This document shows, piece after piece, positions 8,940-18,094 of a DNA stretch of 64,000 bases. This stretch comes from Rhizobium sp. SL86 (GTDB taxonomy: Bacteria; Pseudomonadota; Alphaproteobacteria; Rhizobiales; Rhizobiaceae). Position 1 is the stretch's first letter; each line of letters starts with the position of its first letter. The stretch spans positions 1,046,221 through 1,110,220 of the forward strand of contig NZ_JAPPRJ010000009.1 of assembly GCF_026672545.1 (NCBI RefSeq), read 5' to 3'. The notes beneath the pieces are model-generated. The model worked only from the letters and a program-made list of their open reading frames with translations. It was not told the DNA's origin and ran no database searches. Both the position numbers and the translations under genes were made by a program.

Positions 8940-9980
8940 TCAGCCGTAACGATACGGTTTGCCGGCCTTTTCCATGTCGGCATTATACTTCTTCAGGATC
9001 TCGACCAGCTGCTTGTTGCGGGCAGACTGCGCGGCGATCTCCTCCCAGAATTTGTGGGCGGCATCTTCGACCGTCTTCCACTCGGCATCCGGAATGCTCG
9101 TCAGCTCCAGGCGTCCGCCTTCGGCGCGAAGCCGTGCCTCGCCGCCCCAGTACCAGTGCAGGCGCTTGTAGTGCGAGGAATCCATGCACATCTGCCAGAG
9201 CACCTTCAGATGCTCGGGCACTTCCTTCCAGCGGTCGGCATTGGCGAAGAAGGAGCCGGCCCAACCACCGGAGACGTTGTTGGTCAGGAAGTATTTCGTC
9301 ACATCCACCCAGCCGGAGGTGAAGACTTCCGTGATGCCGGACCAGGCAATCGCATCGATCTCACCCGTCTGCATGGCAACCGGAACATCCTCGAAAGGAA
9401 TGGTGACCGGCACGACGCCGAACTGCGCGAGAAACTGGCCGGCCGTCGGGAAGGTGAAGACCCTGAGGCCCTTGAGGTCGGCCAACGCCTTGATCGGCTT
9501 GTTGGTGGCGAAGTTACACGGGTCCCAGGCACCGGCGGAAAGCCACTTCACGCCAACCTCCGAATAGGCCTTGTCCCAGATCTCGGCCACGCCATACTCG
9601 TAAAACAGTGTCGGCACATCGAGGCTGTAGCGCGAGGCAAACGGGAAGTAGCCGCCGAAGACCTTGATATCGACCGGAGAATTCATCGAATCGTCGTCGG
9701 ACTGCACGGCATCGATCGTGCCAGCCTGCATGGCGCGGAAGAGTTCGCCGGTCGGCACCAACTGGTCGGCCGTGTAGAGCTGGATTTCCATCTCGCCATT
9801 TGCCGCCTTGTTGAAGGCATCGACGGAGGGGCGGATGACGAATTCGGCAAGGGCCGCGCCGGCATAGGTCTGCAGGCGCCAGGTGATCTTCTTACCCTGC
9901 GCCTTCACATAGGGGGCCGCCAGAGCCGCGGGCGCCGCAACGGCGGCCGTCTTCAGGAAATTACGTCTGCTGTTGGTCAT
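8940..9980 (-). CDS. TRAP transporter substrate-binding protein (DctP family)
   Basis: Periplasmic solute receptor of a TRAP importer, 346 aa. The N-terminus has a twin-arginine motif (SRRNFLK) followed by an Ala-rich hydrophobic stretch and a likely cleavage after YVKAQ, so export is probably by Tat. The body carries the usual DctP features, such as LKGLRVFTFPTAGQFL and the conserved arginine region that binds a carboxylate. It is first of the dctP-M-Q genes in coordinate order and last in transcription. The substrate likely has a carboxylate (family knowledge); the local context suggests an amine-containing acid or related compound (inference). Confidence 0.9.
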   Translation of the reverse strand: MTNSRRNFLKTAAVAAPAALAAPYVKAQGKKITWRLQTYAGAALAEFVIRPSVDAFNKAANGEMEIQLYTADQLVPTGELFRAMQAGTIDAVQSDDDSMNSPVDIKVFGGYFPFASRYSLDVPTLFYEYGVAEIWDKAYSEVGVKWLSAGAWDPCNFATNKPIKALADLKGLRVFTFPTAGQFLAQFGVVPVTIPFEDVPVAMQTGEIDAIAWSGITEVFTSGWVDVTKYFLTNNVSGGWAGSFFANADRWKEVPEHLKVLWQMCMDSSHYKRLHWYWGGEARLRAEGGRLELTSIPDAEWKTVEDAAHKFWEEIAAQSARNKQLVEILKKYNADMEKAGKPYRYG

Positions 9981-10088
9981 TGATAGTCCCTCTGTTTCCG
10001 TTGGTTTATGTGTGTCGCCCCGCCCAGCCGGGGCGCATGACCTGTAGGAAAGGGCCTGTATGGCAGGCCTCGTTATGTCCTTTGCGCC

Positions 10089-11414
10089 CTACCCCCGCAC
10101 ATAGACGTGCTTCGGCAGCCAGGTGGCGATCTCCGGAAAGGCCATGATGATGGCCATGCCGAGCAGCAGCAGCAGCACGAAGGGAAAGACGGATCGATAG
10201 ATGTCGACGAGCGTGATCTGAGACGGCGCCATGGCCCGCATCAGGAAGAGATTGTAACCGAAGGGCGGTGTCATGTAGGCGATCTGGCAGGTGATCGTGT
10301 AGAGCACGCCGTACCAGATGAGATCGAAACCCAGCTTGCCGACCAGCGGAATATAAAGCGGCGCGACGATGACGAGCATCGCCGTATCGTCCAAGAAGGC
10401 GCCCATGACCAGGAAGGACAGCTGCATCAGGATCAGCACTTCCCACGGCGTGAGCCCGATATCGCTGATCAGCAGTTTCTCGATCGCCTTCACCGCACCC
10501 AGCCCATCGAAGACGGCGCCGAAGCAGAGGGCCGCCAGGATGATCCACATGAACATGCAGGAAATGCCGAGCGTCTGTTCCAGAACGCGGTTCCAGACCT
10601 CCTTTGTCAGCCTTCCCTTGAACCAGGCGGCAAACAGCGCGCTCAGCGCACCGACCGCCGAGCTTTCCACCAGGCTTGTGATCCCCATCAGGAACAGGCC
10701 CATCATCAGGAAGAAGATCAGGAAGGGCAAAATGCCGGCGCGAAGAAGCTTGAGCTTCTCGACAAGCGGAACCTCGCGTTCCTCCTTGGGCAGTGCCGGG
10801 CCAAGCGCCGGATTGATGCGGCAGCGGATGATGATGTAGAGGCAGAACAGCGCCGCCAAAAGCAGGCCGGGAAATACACCCGCAAGCCAGAGCTGGCCGA
10901 CCGGCTGACGGGCGATCATGCCGTAGAGCACCAGGACGACGCTGGGCGGCACCAGAATGCCGAGCGAACTGCCGCCCTGGATGACACCGGAGACCATGAT
11001 CTTGTCATAACCGCGGCGCAAAAGCTCCGGCAGCGCAATGGAGGCGCCGATCGCCATGCCGGCGACCGAGAGCCCGTTCATCGCCGAAATCACCACCATC
11101 AGGCCGATCGTGCCAACGGCCAAGCCGCCCGGCATGCCGCCGAACCAGACGTGGAAGGCCTTGTAGAGATCCTCCGCGATGCCGGATTCCGAGAGCATGT
11201 ACCCCATGTAGATGAAGAGCGGCAGCGTCAGCAGCGGGTACCACTTCATCAGCTTCATGCTGGCGGAAAAGCCCATCTCGAAACCGCCATTACCCCACAG
11301 AAAGGCGGCGGAGACGACACCGACAAAACCGATCGTGGCAAACACCCGCTGCCCCGTCAGCATGGACAGCATCATCGACATGAACATGAAGAGTGCGATC
11401 AGTTCATAGCTCAT
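10089..11414 (-). CDS. TRAP transporter large permease (DctM)
   Basis: The 441-aa membrane subunit that moves substrate using a sodium gradient. It contains about 12 hydrophobic segments and family motifs such as GISVAGMAIGAS-type and VIQGGSSLGILVPPSVVLVLYG. Its GTG/ATG start overlaps the end of the small permease gene by 4 bases, so both are co-translated. A 108-base gap then separates it from the substrate-binding protein gene. Confidence 0.92.
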   Translation of the reverse strand: MSYELIALFMFMSMMLSMLTGQRVFATIGFVGVVSAAFLWGNGGFEMGFSASMKLMKWYPLLTLPLFIYMGYMLSESGIAEDLYKAFHVWFGGMPGGLAVGTIGLMVVISAMNGLSVAGMAIGASIALPELLRRGYDKIMVSGVIQGGSSLGILVPPSVVLVLYGMIARQPVGQLWLAGVFPGLLLAALFCLYIIIRCRINPALGPALPKEEREVPLVEKLKLLRAGILPFLIFFLMMGLFLMGITSLVESSAVGALSALFAAWFKGRLTKEVWNRVLEQTLGISCMFMWIILAALCFGAVFDGLGAVKAIEKLLISDIGLTPWEVLILMQLSFLVMGAFLDDTAMLVIVAPLYIPLVGKLGFDLIWYGVLYTITCQIAYMTPPFGYNLFLMRAMAPSQITLVDIYRSVFPFVLLLLLGMAIIMAFPEIATWLPKHVYVRG

Positions 11415-11920
11415 GCGATCGGCCTCCCGCGCGCAATGGCGATGTCCTTGATCAGGATGGACGTCGCCTGGAGGAAGGTCAGCGCGATGCCGACAACCAT
11501 GATGATCTTGATCGGCGCCATGTAGGGCCGCCAGGACGAATAACTCGTCTCGCTAAACTTCAGCGCATAGGCCGTGCTGGAAATCCCGCCATACAGCAGG
11601 AAATACAGATAGACGAACAGCATGAAGATGGTCACGACATCGACCATGGCCTTGGTGCGCGGCGACCATTTTCCGTAGAGAAGATCCATCCGCACATGGC
11701 TGTCCAGCTGCAGCGAATAGGCGCCGCCCAAAAGGTAATAACCGGCCATGACGAACTGCGCCATTTCCAGCGTCCACTGGGATGGCAGAAACATCGTCTT
11801 GGAAATCGATGAGTACAGAAGAATGCCCATCATGACGAAGACGCCGTACATGACGATACGGCCGACGCGCCGATTGAACGCATCGACGATGCGCACATAA
11901 ATCTTGAGCGCTTCAGGCAT
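11411..11920 (-). CDS. TRAP transporter small permease (DctQ)
   Basis: A 169-aa membrane protein with four hydrophobic helices, matching the DctQ subunit. ATG 11920 is used because GGAGG lies 4 bases upstream; GTG 11923 would abut that site. The 4-base overlap with dctM shows coupling. It is the first transporter gene in the direction of transcription. Confidence 0.88.
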   Translation of the reverse strand: MPEALKIYVRIVDAFNRRVGRIVMYGVFVMMGILLYSSISKTMFLPSQWTLEMAQFVMAGYYLLGGAYSLQLDSHVRMDLLYGKWSPRTKAMVDVVTIFMLFVYLYFLLYGGISSTAYALKFSETSYSSWRPYMAPIKIIMVVGIALTFLQATSILIKDIAIARGRPIA

Positions 11921-12063
11921 CACGCCTCCGCTCGCTCATCACGACACGCCGCAGCACAAGGCTCGACCGTCGATCCCCCATTTCCTTCTTCACCGGCATC
12001 TGTTCCCTCTTTTGTGGTTATTGTGCCAGGTTTGAAATTGTGCCGGCTCGCGCCGGCGTGACA

Positions 12064-12831
12064 TCATTGCGTCAGGGCCTCCGTCAGAAGCCCCGAGAGG
12101 AAATCGGCCGCCACGCCCTGCCCCGCCTCATCGGCGATCAGATCGTTGCGGATTTCGATCATCACGTTCAGCAGGCCACCAGGCGCTGCGTGCAGCAACA
12201 GCGTATGCGTCACCCCATCGGACGGACCATAGGGCTCATTGCGTTCGATCCGGTAGAGCCGGGTATCGGCGGCGGCATTCAGCATCCGGTCGGCCAGCCG
12301 GCTGTCTGCATCATGCAGGATACCGATTTCCACCGCACGCTGTTTGCCGAAATAAACCGGCGTGAAGGAATGCACCGTAACAAGAACCGTCGCCTGCCCA
12401 CGCGCGGTGCGAGCGGCAATCTCGTCTGCGATGCGGTTCTGGAAGGGAAAATAGAACGCTTCGGCGCGGGCCGCCTTTTCGCCGTCGCTCAGGTTTTCGT
12501 TCGCCGGAATCCGGTAGATCTCGCTGACCTCGCGGATCGCCCCGGGCGAGTCCGGCGGCCGGTTGCAGTCATAGAGCAGACGGGAAAAGCGCTGGTGGAT
12601 GAGCACCGCATCCAGCCGTCGCGCCATCAGCTTCGAGACGGCAAGCGCGCCCGGATCCCAGGCGATGTGCGAGGCAAGCGCCTCCTCGGACAGTCCCATG
12701 GTGCCGAAGGCGGCCGGCAGCAGGCGGCTGGCATGTTCACAGACCAGCAGGATGTCGCCGCGCCCTTGCGGATTATCGATGGCAACGGGATCACCATCCG
12801 CATCGCTCAACAGCCGCGCTTCAGCCAGCAT
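12064..12831 (-). CDS. N-formylglutamate amidohydrolase family protein
   Basis: A 255-aa zinc hydrolase family member. Conserved family segments are seen: LVCEHASRLLP near the start, SHIAWDPGALAV, HQRFSRLLYDCNRPP and TVHSFTPVYFG. Family members remove the formyl group from N-formylglutamate in histidine breakdown, but there are no histidine-degradation genes here. In this cluster it could instead release glutamate from a gamma-glutamyl intermediate made by the ligase at 7453-8823; that is an inference. It is divergent from the RpiR regulator, with a 172-base shared promoter region. Confidence 0.85.
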   Translation of the reverse strand: MLAEARLLSDADGDPVAIDNPQGRGDILLVCEHASRLLPAAFGTMGLSEEALASHIAWDPGALAVSKLMARRLDAVLIHQRFSRLLYDCNRPPDSPGAIREVSEIYRIPANENLSDGEKAARAEAFYFPFQNRIADEIAARTARGQATVLVTVHSFTPVYFGKQRAVEIGILHDADSRLADRMLNAAADTRLYRIERNEPYGPSDGVTHTLLLHAAPGGLLNVMIEIRNDLIADEAGQGVAADFLSGLLTEALTQ

Positions 12832-13003
12832 GGAACATCAACTCCCCCGTCGTTGTCACCGAAGAGAATTCTTCATCATCCGACCCTCGTCAACCGGTTT
12901 CCTGAAAATTTCTTTTCAGCGCCTGCATTGACTCTTTGCACTTGGAGATTGTTAATTCGGGCCATCAACCGGCGTAAGACCGGAAGGGGGAATAGAGCTG
13001 AAC

Positions 13004-13891
13004 GTGACGTCACCTTCCCATACGGTGCTCGACGTCATCCGTCTGCATTACGACGGACTGACTCCGGCTGAACGCAAGCTGGCCGACAGCCTGCTGGAGC
13101 ACTATCCCGTGTCGGGTCTCGGCAGCATCACCACCGTTGCCGACAATGCCGGCGTCTCGACGCCGACGGTTGCCCGCATGGTGCAGAAGCTCGGTTACAA
13201 GGGTTATCCGGAGTTCCAGCATCACCTGCACCAGGACCTCGAGGCGACGATCTCAAGCCCGATCGCCAAACACGACCGCTGGGCGTCCGGTGCGCCGACC
13301 GCTCATATCCTGAACCGTTTCGCCGACGCCGTGACGAACAATCTGCGCGACACGCTGTCGAGCATCGACGTGAAGACCTTCGACGATGCGGCACGGCTTC
13401 TGCAGGATGACAAACGCGGCATCTATTTCGTCGGCGGCCGCATCACGGGCGCACTGGCCGAATATTTCTTCACCCATATGCAGGTCATCCGTTCCAAGAC
13501 GACGCTGATTTCGACGAACCGCAGTTCGTGGCCGCAATATCTCCTGAACATGGACCAGGGCGATGTCCTCGTGATTTTCGACATCCGTCGTTATGAGCAG
13601 GAACTGGCGACGCTGGCAGAAGCGGCAGCCGCGAGCGGCGTGGTGATCATCCTGTTCACCGATGTCTGGGCCTCGCCCGTCGCGCGCCACGCGCGGCATG
13701 TGTTTAAGGTCCGCATCGAGGCGCCCTCCGCATGGGATTCCTCCGTCGTAACCCTGTTTACGGTGGAAGCACTGATCGAGGCCGTGCAGAGCGCCACCTG
13801 GGAAAAGACCCGGGAGCGCATGAGCGCCCTCGAACGACTGTTCGAACGAAGCCGGCTGTTCCGCAGGACAGAGACGGGAAAGGAAGGATAG
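13004..13891 (+). CDS. RpiR/MurR-family transcription regulator (HTH plus SIS)
   Basis: A DNA-binding sensor, 295 aa, GTG start. The N-terminal HTH (about 20-75) reads GSITTVADNAGVSTPTVARMVQKLGYKGYPEFQ, split here by family knowledge into the recognition helix around STPTVARM. A SIS sugar-phosphate-type domain follows (about 115-250), with FVGGRITGALAEYF. It lies between the leftward metabolic block and the rightward ABC importer, so it may control both (inference). The effector is unknown; SIS domains usually bind phosphosugars, which would be odd for an amine pathway. Confidence 0.88.
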   Translation: MTSPSHTVLDVIRLHYDGLTPAERKLADSLLEHYPVSGLGSITTVADNAGVSTPTVARMVQKLGYKGYPEFQHHLHQDLEATISSPIAKHDRWASGAPTAHILNRFADAVTNNLRDTLSSIDVKTFDDAARLLQDDKRGIYFVGGRITGALAEYFFTHMQVIRSKTTLISTNRSSWPQYLLNMDQGDVLVIFDIRRYEQELATLAEAAAASGVVIILFTDVWASPVARHARHVFKVRIEAPSAWDSSVVTLFTVEALIEAVQSATWEKTRERMSALERLFERSRLFRRTETGKEG

Positions 13892-14031
13892 ACGCGACAA
13901 ACAAGGGGACAGCTGCCGCCGGCAGACACAGGCCCGGCCGACAGACTTCAAGACATCCACATGTCACATGCCATTCATCAAACGGCTCTACGAGTGCCGC
14001 CACACGACTTCAACTCAGGAGGATTATCGTG

Positions 14032-15135
14032 ATGACCAAGTTCCACCGACTTCTTTCCATGACGACCGCGATGGTCGTTGCGACGGCAAGCCTGGCCTAT
14101 GCCGAGCCGAGCGCCGAACTGATCGCTGCCGCCAAAAAGGAAGGCATGCTGACGACGATCGCCCTGCCCCACGACTGGTGCGGTTACGGCGAAGTGATTG
14201 CCGCCTTCAAGAAGAAGTACCCGGAAATCCAGGTCAACGAACTGAACCCGGATGCCGGTTCGGCTGACGAAGTCGAAGCCGTCAAGGCCAACAAGGACAA
14301 CAAGGGCCCGCAGGCTCCGGACGTTGTCGACGTCGGTCTGGCCTTCGGCCCGCAGATGAAGAAGGAAGGCCTGCTGCAGCCGTACAAGGTTTCGACCTGG
14401 GACGAAATCCCGGCCAACATCAAGGATGCTGACGGCTACTGGTACGGCGACTACTACGGCGTCATGTCGCTCCTGGTCAACAAGGACCTGGTCAAGACCT
14501 CGCCGAAGGATTGGGCCGACCTGATGAAGCCGGAATATGCCGGTCAGGTCGCTCTCGCCGGTGACCCGCGCGCTTCCAACCAGGCCATCCTCGGTGTTCT
14601 CGCTGCCGGCATGGCAAGCGGCGCAAAGGCTGGCAAGGACGCCGGCGAAGCTGGCTTGAAGTACTTCGCCGACCTCAACAAGGCTGGCAACTTCGTTCCG
14701 GTCATCGGCAAGTCCGGCACGCTCGCTCAGGGCGCCACCCCGATCGTCGTGATGTGGGACTACAACGCACTCGCCGCCAAGGACACGCTCGCTGGCAACC
14801 CGCCGGTTGAAGTCGTCGTTCCGGCCTCCGGCGTTCTCGCTGGCGTCTACGTTCAGGGCATCTCCGCCTATGCACCGCATCCGAACGCTGCCAAGCTCTG
14901 GATGGAGCACCTGTATTCCGACGCAGGCCAGAACCTGTGGCTGAAGGGCTACTGCCACCCGGCCCGCTTTAACGCCATGGTCAAGGCCGGCAAGGTTCCG
15001 CAGGACCTGATCGACAAGCTGCCGCCGGCTGCTGCCTATGAAAAGGCCTACTTCCCGACGCTCGAAGAAGTCGACGCCAACAAGGCTGCCGTCACCGGCG
15101 GTTGGGACAAGGTCGTCGGCGCCAACGTCAAGTAA
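14032..15135 (+). CDS. ABC transporter periplasmic substrate-binding protein (family 1)
   Basis: The 367-aa solute receptor of an importer. ATG 14032 is used because AGGAGGA sits about 9 bases upstream and a signal peptide follows directly (KFHRLLSMTTAMVVATASLAYA). The mature part has the two-lobe pattern of FbpA/PotD-like proteins (VMSLLVNKDLVKTSPKDWADLMKPEYAGQVALAGDP). The gene uses noticeably preferred codons, in keeping with high expression. A stem-loop after the stop probably favours this gene's message over the permease genes. The substrate cannot be named; small cations, polyamines, thiamine-like compounds or phosphonates are all imported by this family. Confidence 0.88.
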   Translation: MTKFHRLLSMTTAMVVATASLAYAEPSAELIAAAKKEGMLTTIALPHDWCGYGEVIAAFKKKYPEIQVNELNPDAGSADEVEAVKANKDNKGPQAPDVVDVGLAFGPQMKKEGLLQPYKVSTWDEIPANIKDADGYWYGDYYGVMSLLVNKDLVKTSPKDWADLMKPEYAGQVALAGDPRASNQAILGVLAAGMASGAKAGKDAGEAGLKYFADLNKAGNFVPVIGKSGTLAQGATPIVVMWDYNALAAKDTLAGNPPVEVVVPASGVLAGVYVQGISAYAPHPNAAKLWMEHLYSDAGQNLWLKGYCHPARFNAMVKAGKVPQDLIDKLPPAAAYEKAYFPTLEEVDANKAAVTGGWDKVVGANVK

Positions 15136-15146
15136 GGCATAAGATC

Positions 15147-15185
15147 GCGGTGCCGCCCTCGGTCCGAGGATCGGGGCGGCACCGC
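15147..15185 (+). terminator. Stem-loop between binding-protein and permease genes
   Basis: Perfect 12-bp stem GCGGTGCCGCCC / GGGCGGCACCGC with a 15-base loop and no T-run. In ABC operons such a hairpin usually protects the 3' end of the binding-protein message and partly ends transcription. Confidence 0.65.
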
Positions 15186-15231
15186 TTCTGCAAAGATCCG
15201 CGTTGAACGCGGGCAAGAGGGGCAAGACGAC

Positions 15232-16131
15232 ATGTCAACTGAGACGGCAAACGGGGCACCGGGCGCAGCGCCTGCGCAACCGCTCCAGCGCCTACCACTG
15301 CACTGGCTGGGCATCCTGCCCTTCGCCGCCTTCGTGCTCCTGTTCCTGATTCTGCCGACGATGAAGATCGTCATTGGCGCCTTCCAAACGCCGGACGGCA
15401 GCCTGACGTTTACCAATGTCGCCGGCCTCTTTACACCGTCCATTCTCGCCGCCTACTGGATTTCCATCAAGATCAGCTTCGCCTCCGCCATCCTCGGCTG
15501 CCTGATCGGTTTTGCCATGGCCGCCGCCGTTGTGCTGGGTGGCCTGCCGCGCACGATCCGCGGACCGCTTTTGACCTTTTCGGGCGTCGCCTCGAACTTC
15601 GCCGGCGTGCCGCTCGCCTTCGCCTTCCTGGCGACACTCGGCCCCGTCGGTCTCGTGACGGTCTTCCTGCGCAGCGAACTCGGCATCGACCTGCGGCTGC
15701 TCGGCTTCAACATCCTGTCCTTCTGGGGCCTGACGATCACCTACCTCTTCTTCCAGATCCCGCTGATGATCCTCATCATCACGCCGGCGCTCGACGGGTT
15801 GAAGCGGGAATGGCGCGAAGCGGCCTCCATTCTCGGCGCCACCAATGCGCAATACTGGCGCCTCGTTGCCTTCCCGATCCTTCTGCCCTCGCTGCTCGGC
15901 ACGCTGGCGCTTCTGTTTGCCAATGCCTTCGGCGCGGTGGCGACCGCGATTGCGCTGACCGGCTCCTCGCTCAACATCGTGCCGATCCTGCTGTTTGCGC
16001 AGATCCGCGGCGACGTGCTGGGTGATCCGCATCTGGGTTATGCGCTTGCCTTCGGCATGATCGTCGTCACCGGCATTGCCAATGCCATCTACATCTGGCT
16101 TCGCGCCCGCAGCGAAAGGTGGCTGAAATGA
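15232..16131 (+). CDS. ABC transporter permease (first)
   Basis: A 299-aa inner-membrane protein with about six helices. The coupling loop EWREAASILGATNAQYW matches the EAA motif that contacts the ATPase. It begins 97 bases after the binding-protein gene, and its TGA overlaps the next permease start (ATGA). The N-terminal 25 residues are hydrophilic and Ala/Pro-rich. Confidence 0.92.
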   Translation: MSTETANGAPGAAPAQPLQRLPLHWLGILPFAAFVLLFLILPTMKIVIGAFQTPDGSLTFTNVAGLFTPSILAAYWISIKISFASAILGCLIGFAMAAAVVLGGLPRTIRGPLLTFSGVASNFAGVPLAFAFLATLGPVGLVTVFLRSELGIDLRLLGFNILSFWGLTITYLFFQIPLMILIITPALDGLKREWREAASILGATNAQYWRLVAFPILLPSLLGTLALLFANAFGAVATAIALTGSSLNIVPILLFAQIRGDVLGDPHLGYALAFGMIVVTGIANAIYIWLRARSERWLK

Positions 16132-16910
16132 AACGCCTCTGGGCCTGGGCCGCACTCATCATCGGCCTTCTTTATTTTATTCTGCCGCTCGTCGGCATGA
16201 CGAACTTCTCGCTGAAAATGCGGCGTGGCGAATATTCCTTCGACGCCTACGCAAAAGTGTTTGCCGACAGCCGCTTCCACGAGACCTTCAGCTATTCGGT
16301 TTGGATGGCGCTGCTGACCATCATCTTCGGCGTATTCCTCGTCGTGCCGACCGCCTACTGGGTGCGCCTGAAGCTGCCTTTCCTGCGCCCCTATATCGAA
16401 TTCATCACGCTTTTGCCGCTCGTCATCCCGGCGATCGTCATCGTCTTCGGTTATATCCGGCTCTACAACACCTCCAGCTGGCTGCCGCTGACGGGTTCCT
16501 ATGTCGGCACCGACATCCTGCTCGTCTTCGGTTATGCGACACTGAGCCTGCCCTACATGTACCGGGCGGTCGATACCGGCCTTCGCACTATTGACGTGAC
16601 AACGCTCACAGAAGCCGCCCAGAGCCTCGGTGCCGGCTGGGTGACGATCATCGGTCGCATCATCCTGCCGAACGTGACGGTTGCGGTCATGTCCGGTGCC
16701 TTCGTCACCTTCGCGATCGTCATGGGCGAATTCACCATGGCCGCCCTTTTGAACAAACCGGCTTTCGGCCCCTACATGCAATTGCTCGGCGCCAACCGCG
16801 CCTATGAACCTGCGGCGCTCGCCGTGATCGCATTCGGCATCACCTGGGCCTGCCTTGGCCTGATGCAGCTGGTTTCCAAGCTGCAGAAAACCCCGCAGCG
16901 CCCGGTCTGA
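16128..16910 (+). CDS. ABC transporter permease (second)
   Basis: A 260-aa inner-membrane protein pairing with the first permease. ATG 16128 overlaps the upstream stop in an ATGA junction and is preferred over GTG 16119. The EAA-type loop reads EAAQSLGAGWVTIIGRIILP. It lies 13 bases ahead of the ATPase gene. Confidence 0.92.
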   Translation: MKRLWAWAALIIGLLYFILPLVGMTNFSLKMRRGEYSFDAYAKVFADSRFHETFSYSVWMALLTIIFGVFLVVPTAYWVRLKLPFLRPYIEFITLLPLVIPAIVIVFGYIRLYNTSSWLPLTGSYVGTDILLVFGYATLSLPYMYRAVDTGLRTIDVTTLTEAAQSLGAGWVTIIGRIILPNVTVAVMSGAFVTFAIVMGEFTMAALLNKPAFGPYMQLLGANRAYEPAALAVIAFGITWACLGLMQLVSKLQKTPQRPV

Positions 16911-16923
16911 GGAATGATTTGAT

Positions 16924-17985
16924 ATGAGCTTTTTGACGCTTTCACATTTGCAGAAGTCCTTTGGCGCGACAAAGGTCGTGCATGATTTCAACATGGCCAT
17001 CGACAAGGGCGAGTTCATTTCCTTCCTCGGCCCGTCCGGTTGCGGCAAGACGACGGTGCTGCGCATGATCGCCGGCTTCGAGCTGCCGTCCGGCGGTTCG
17101 ATCGTCATCGACGGCAAGGACCAGACGCGGCTGAAACCGAACCAGCGCAATATCGGCATGGTCTTCCAGGCCTATGCGCTGTTTCCCAACATGAACGTGT
17201 TCGACAACGTGGCCTTCGGCCTGAAGGTCGCCGGCAAGCCGAAAAGCGAGATCGAGACGCGCGTCAAGGAGATGCTGAAGCTGATCCATCTCGAGCACCT
17301 TGCCGACCGTTACCCCTACCAGATGTCCGGCGGTCAGCAGCAGCGCGTGGCGCTGGCTCGCGCGCTCGCCCCAGCCCCGCAGGTTCTGCTGCTGGACGAG
17401 CCGCTCTCGGCGCTTGATGCGAAGATCCGCGTCTCGCTGCGCGAAGAAATCCGCCAGATCCAGCGCCAGCTCGGCATCACCACCGTGTTCGTCACCCACG
17501 ACCAGGAAGAGGCCCTGTCGATCTCCGATCGTATCGTGGTCATGAATGCCGGCAAGGCCGACCAGATCGGCACGCCGGGCGAGATCTACAACCGTCCGAC
17601 CACCCGTTTCGTCGCCAATTTCGTCGGTACGCTGAACGTCATTCAGGCAACACTTGTCAACGGCAGCACGGGCGCGCTGAAGATCGGTGAGGAAACGCTG
17701 AGCCTGCCGCAGTCGATCGAGGGCAAGGCGGATGGCAGCCAGATTTCCATCGCCTTCCGTCCGGAAGCGGCTATGCTTGCCGGCCCCTCCACGGGACCGG
17801 CCGTGCTGTCCGGCACGGTACTGTCCTCCAACTTCCTCGGTTCGGTTTTGCGCACCAAGGTCGATCTCGGCGGCAATATCATCTCCTTCGACATGTTCAA
17901 CCATCCCTCGGCCACGCTGCCGAAGGCCGGCGAAACCGTAACGCTTGCGCTGCAGCAGGACGGTTTGATGGTATTGGGCGACTGA
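16924..17985 (+). CDS. ABC transporter ATP-binding protein
   Basis: The 353-aa energy subunit of the importer. Walker A is GPSGCGKTT, the signature is SGGQQQRVALARAL, Walker B is VLLLDEPLSALDA and the switch histidine is in FVTHDQEEAL. The C-terminal third (about 240-350) is a TOBE-type regulatory domain, as in PotA/FbpC-like proteins. It closes the four-gene ABC operon; 109 bases follow before the zinc dehydrogenase gene. Confidence 0.95.
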   Translation: MSFLTLSHLQKSFGATKVVHDFNMAIDKGEFISFLGPSGCGKTTVLRMIAGFELPSGGSIVIDGKDQTRLKPNQRNIGMVFQAYALFPNMNVFDNVAFGLKVAGKPKSEIETRVKEMLKLIHLEHLADRYPYQMSGGQQQRVALARALAPAPQVLLLDEPLSALDAKIRVSLREEIRQIQRQLGITTVFVTHDQEEALSISDRIVVMNAGKADQIGTPGEIYNRPTTRFVANFVGTLNVIQATLVNGSTGALKIGEETLSLPQSIEGKADGSQISIAFRPEAAMLAGPSTGPAVLSGTVLSSNFLGSVLRTKVDLGGNIISFDMFNHPSATLPKAGETVTLALQQDGLMVLGD

Positions 17986-18094
17986 TCCTCGCCTCTCCCG
18001 TCCCGACGCAGGGCGAGGCGCATGCGCTTGCGTCTTTCCACCGAAAGGCAAATCGGGCTAATGCTGGCCCGGTTTTGACGAGAGGGAGGCCATC

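Noticed and set aside
12064..12831. Role of the amidohydrolase in histidine breakdown
   Set aside because: No hutU, hutH or hutI-like gene is nearby, so histidine degradation is not supported by context.
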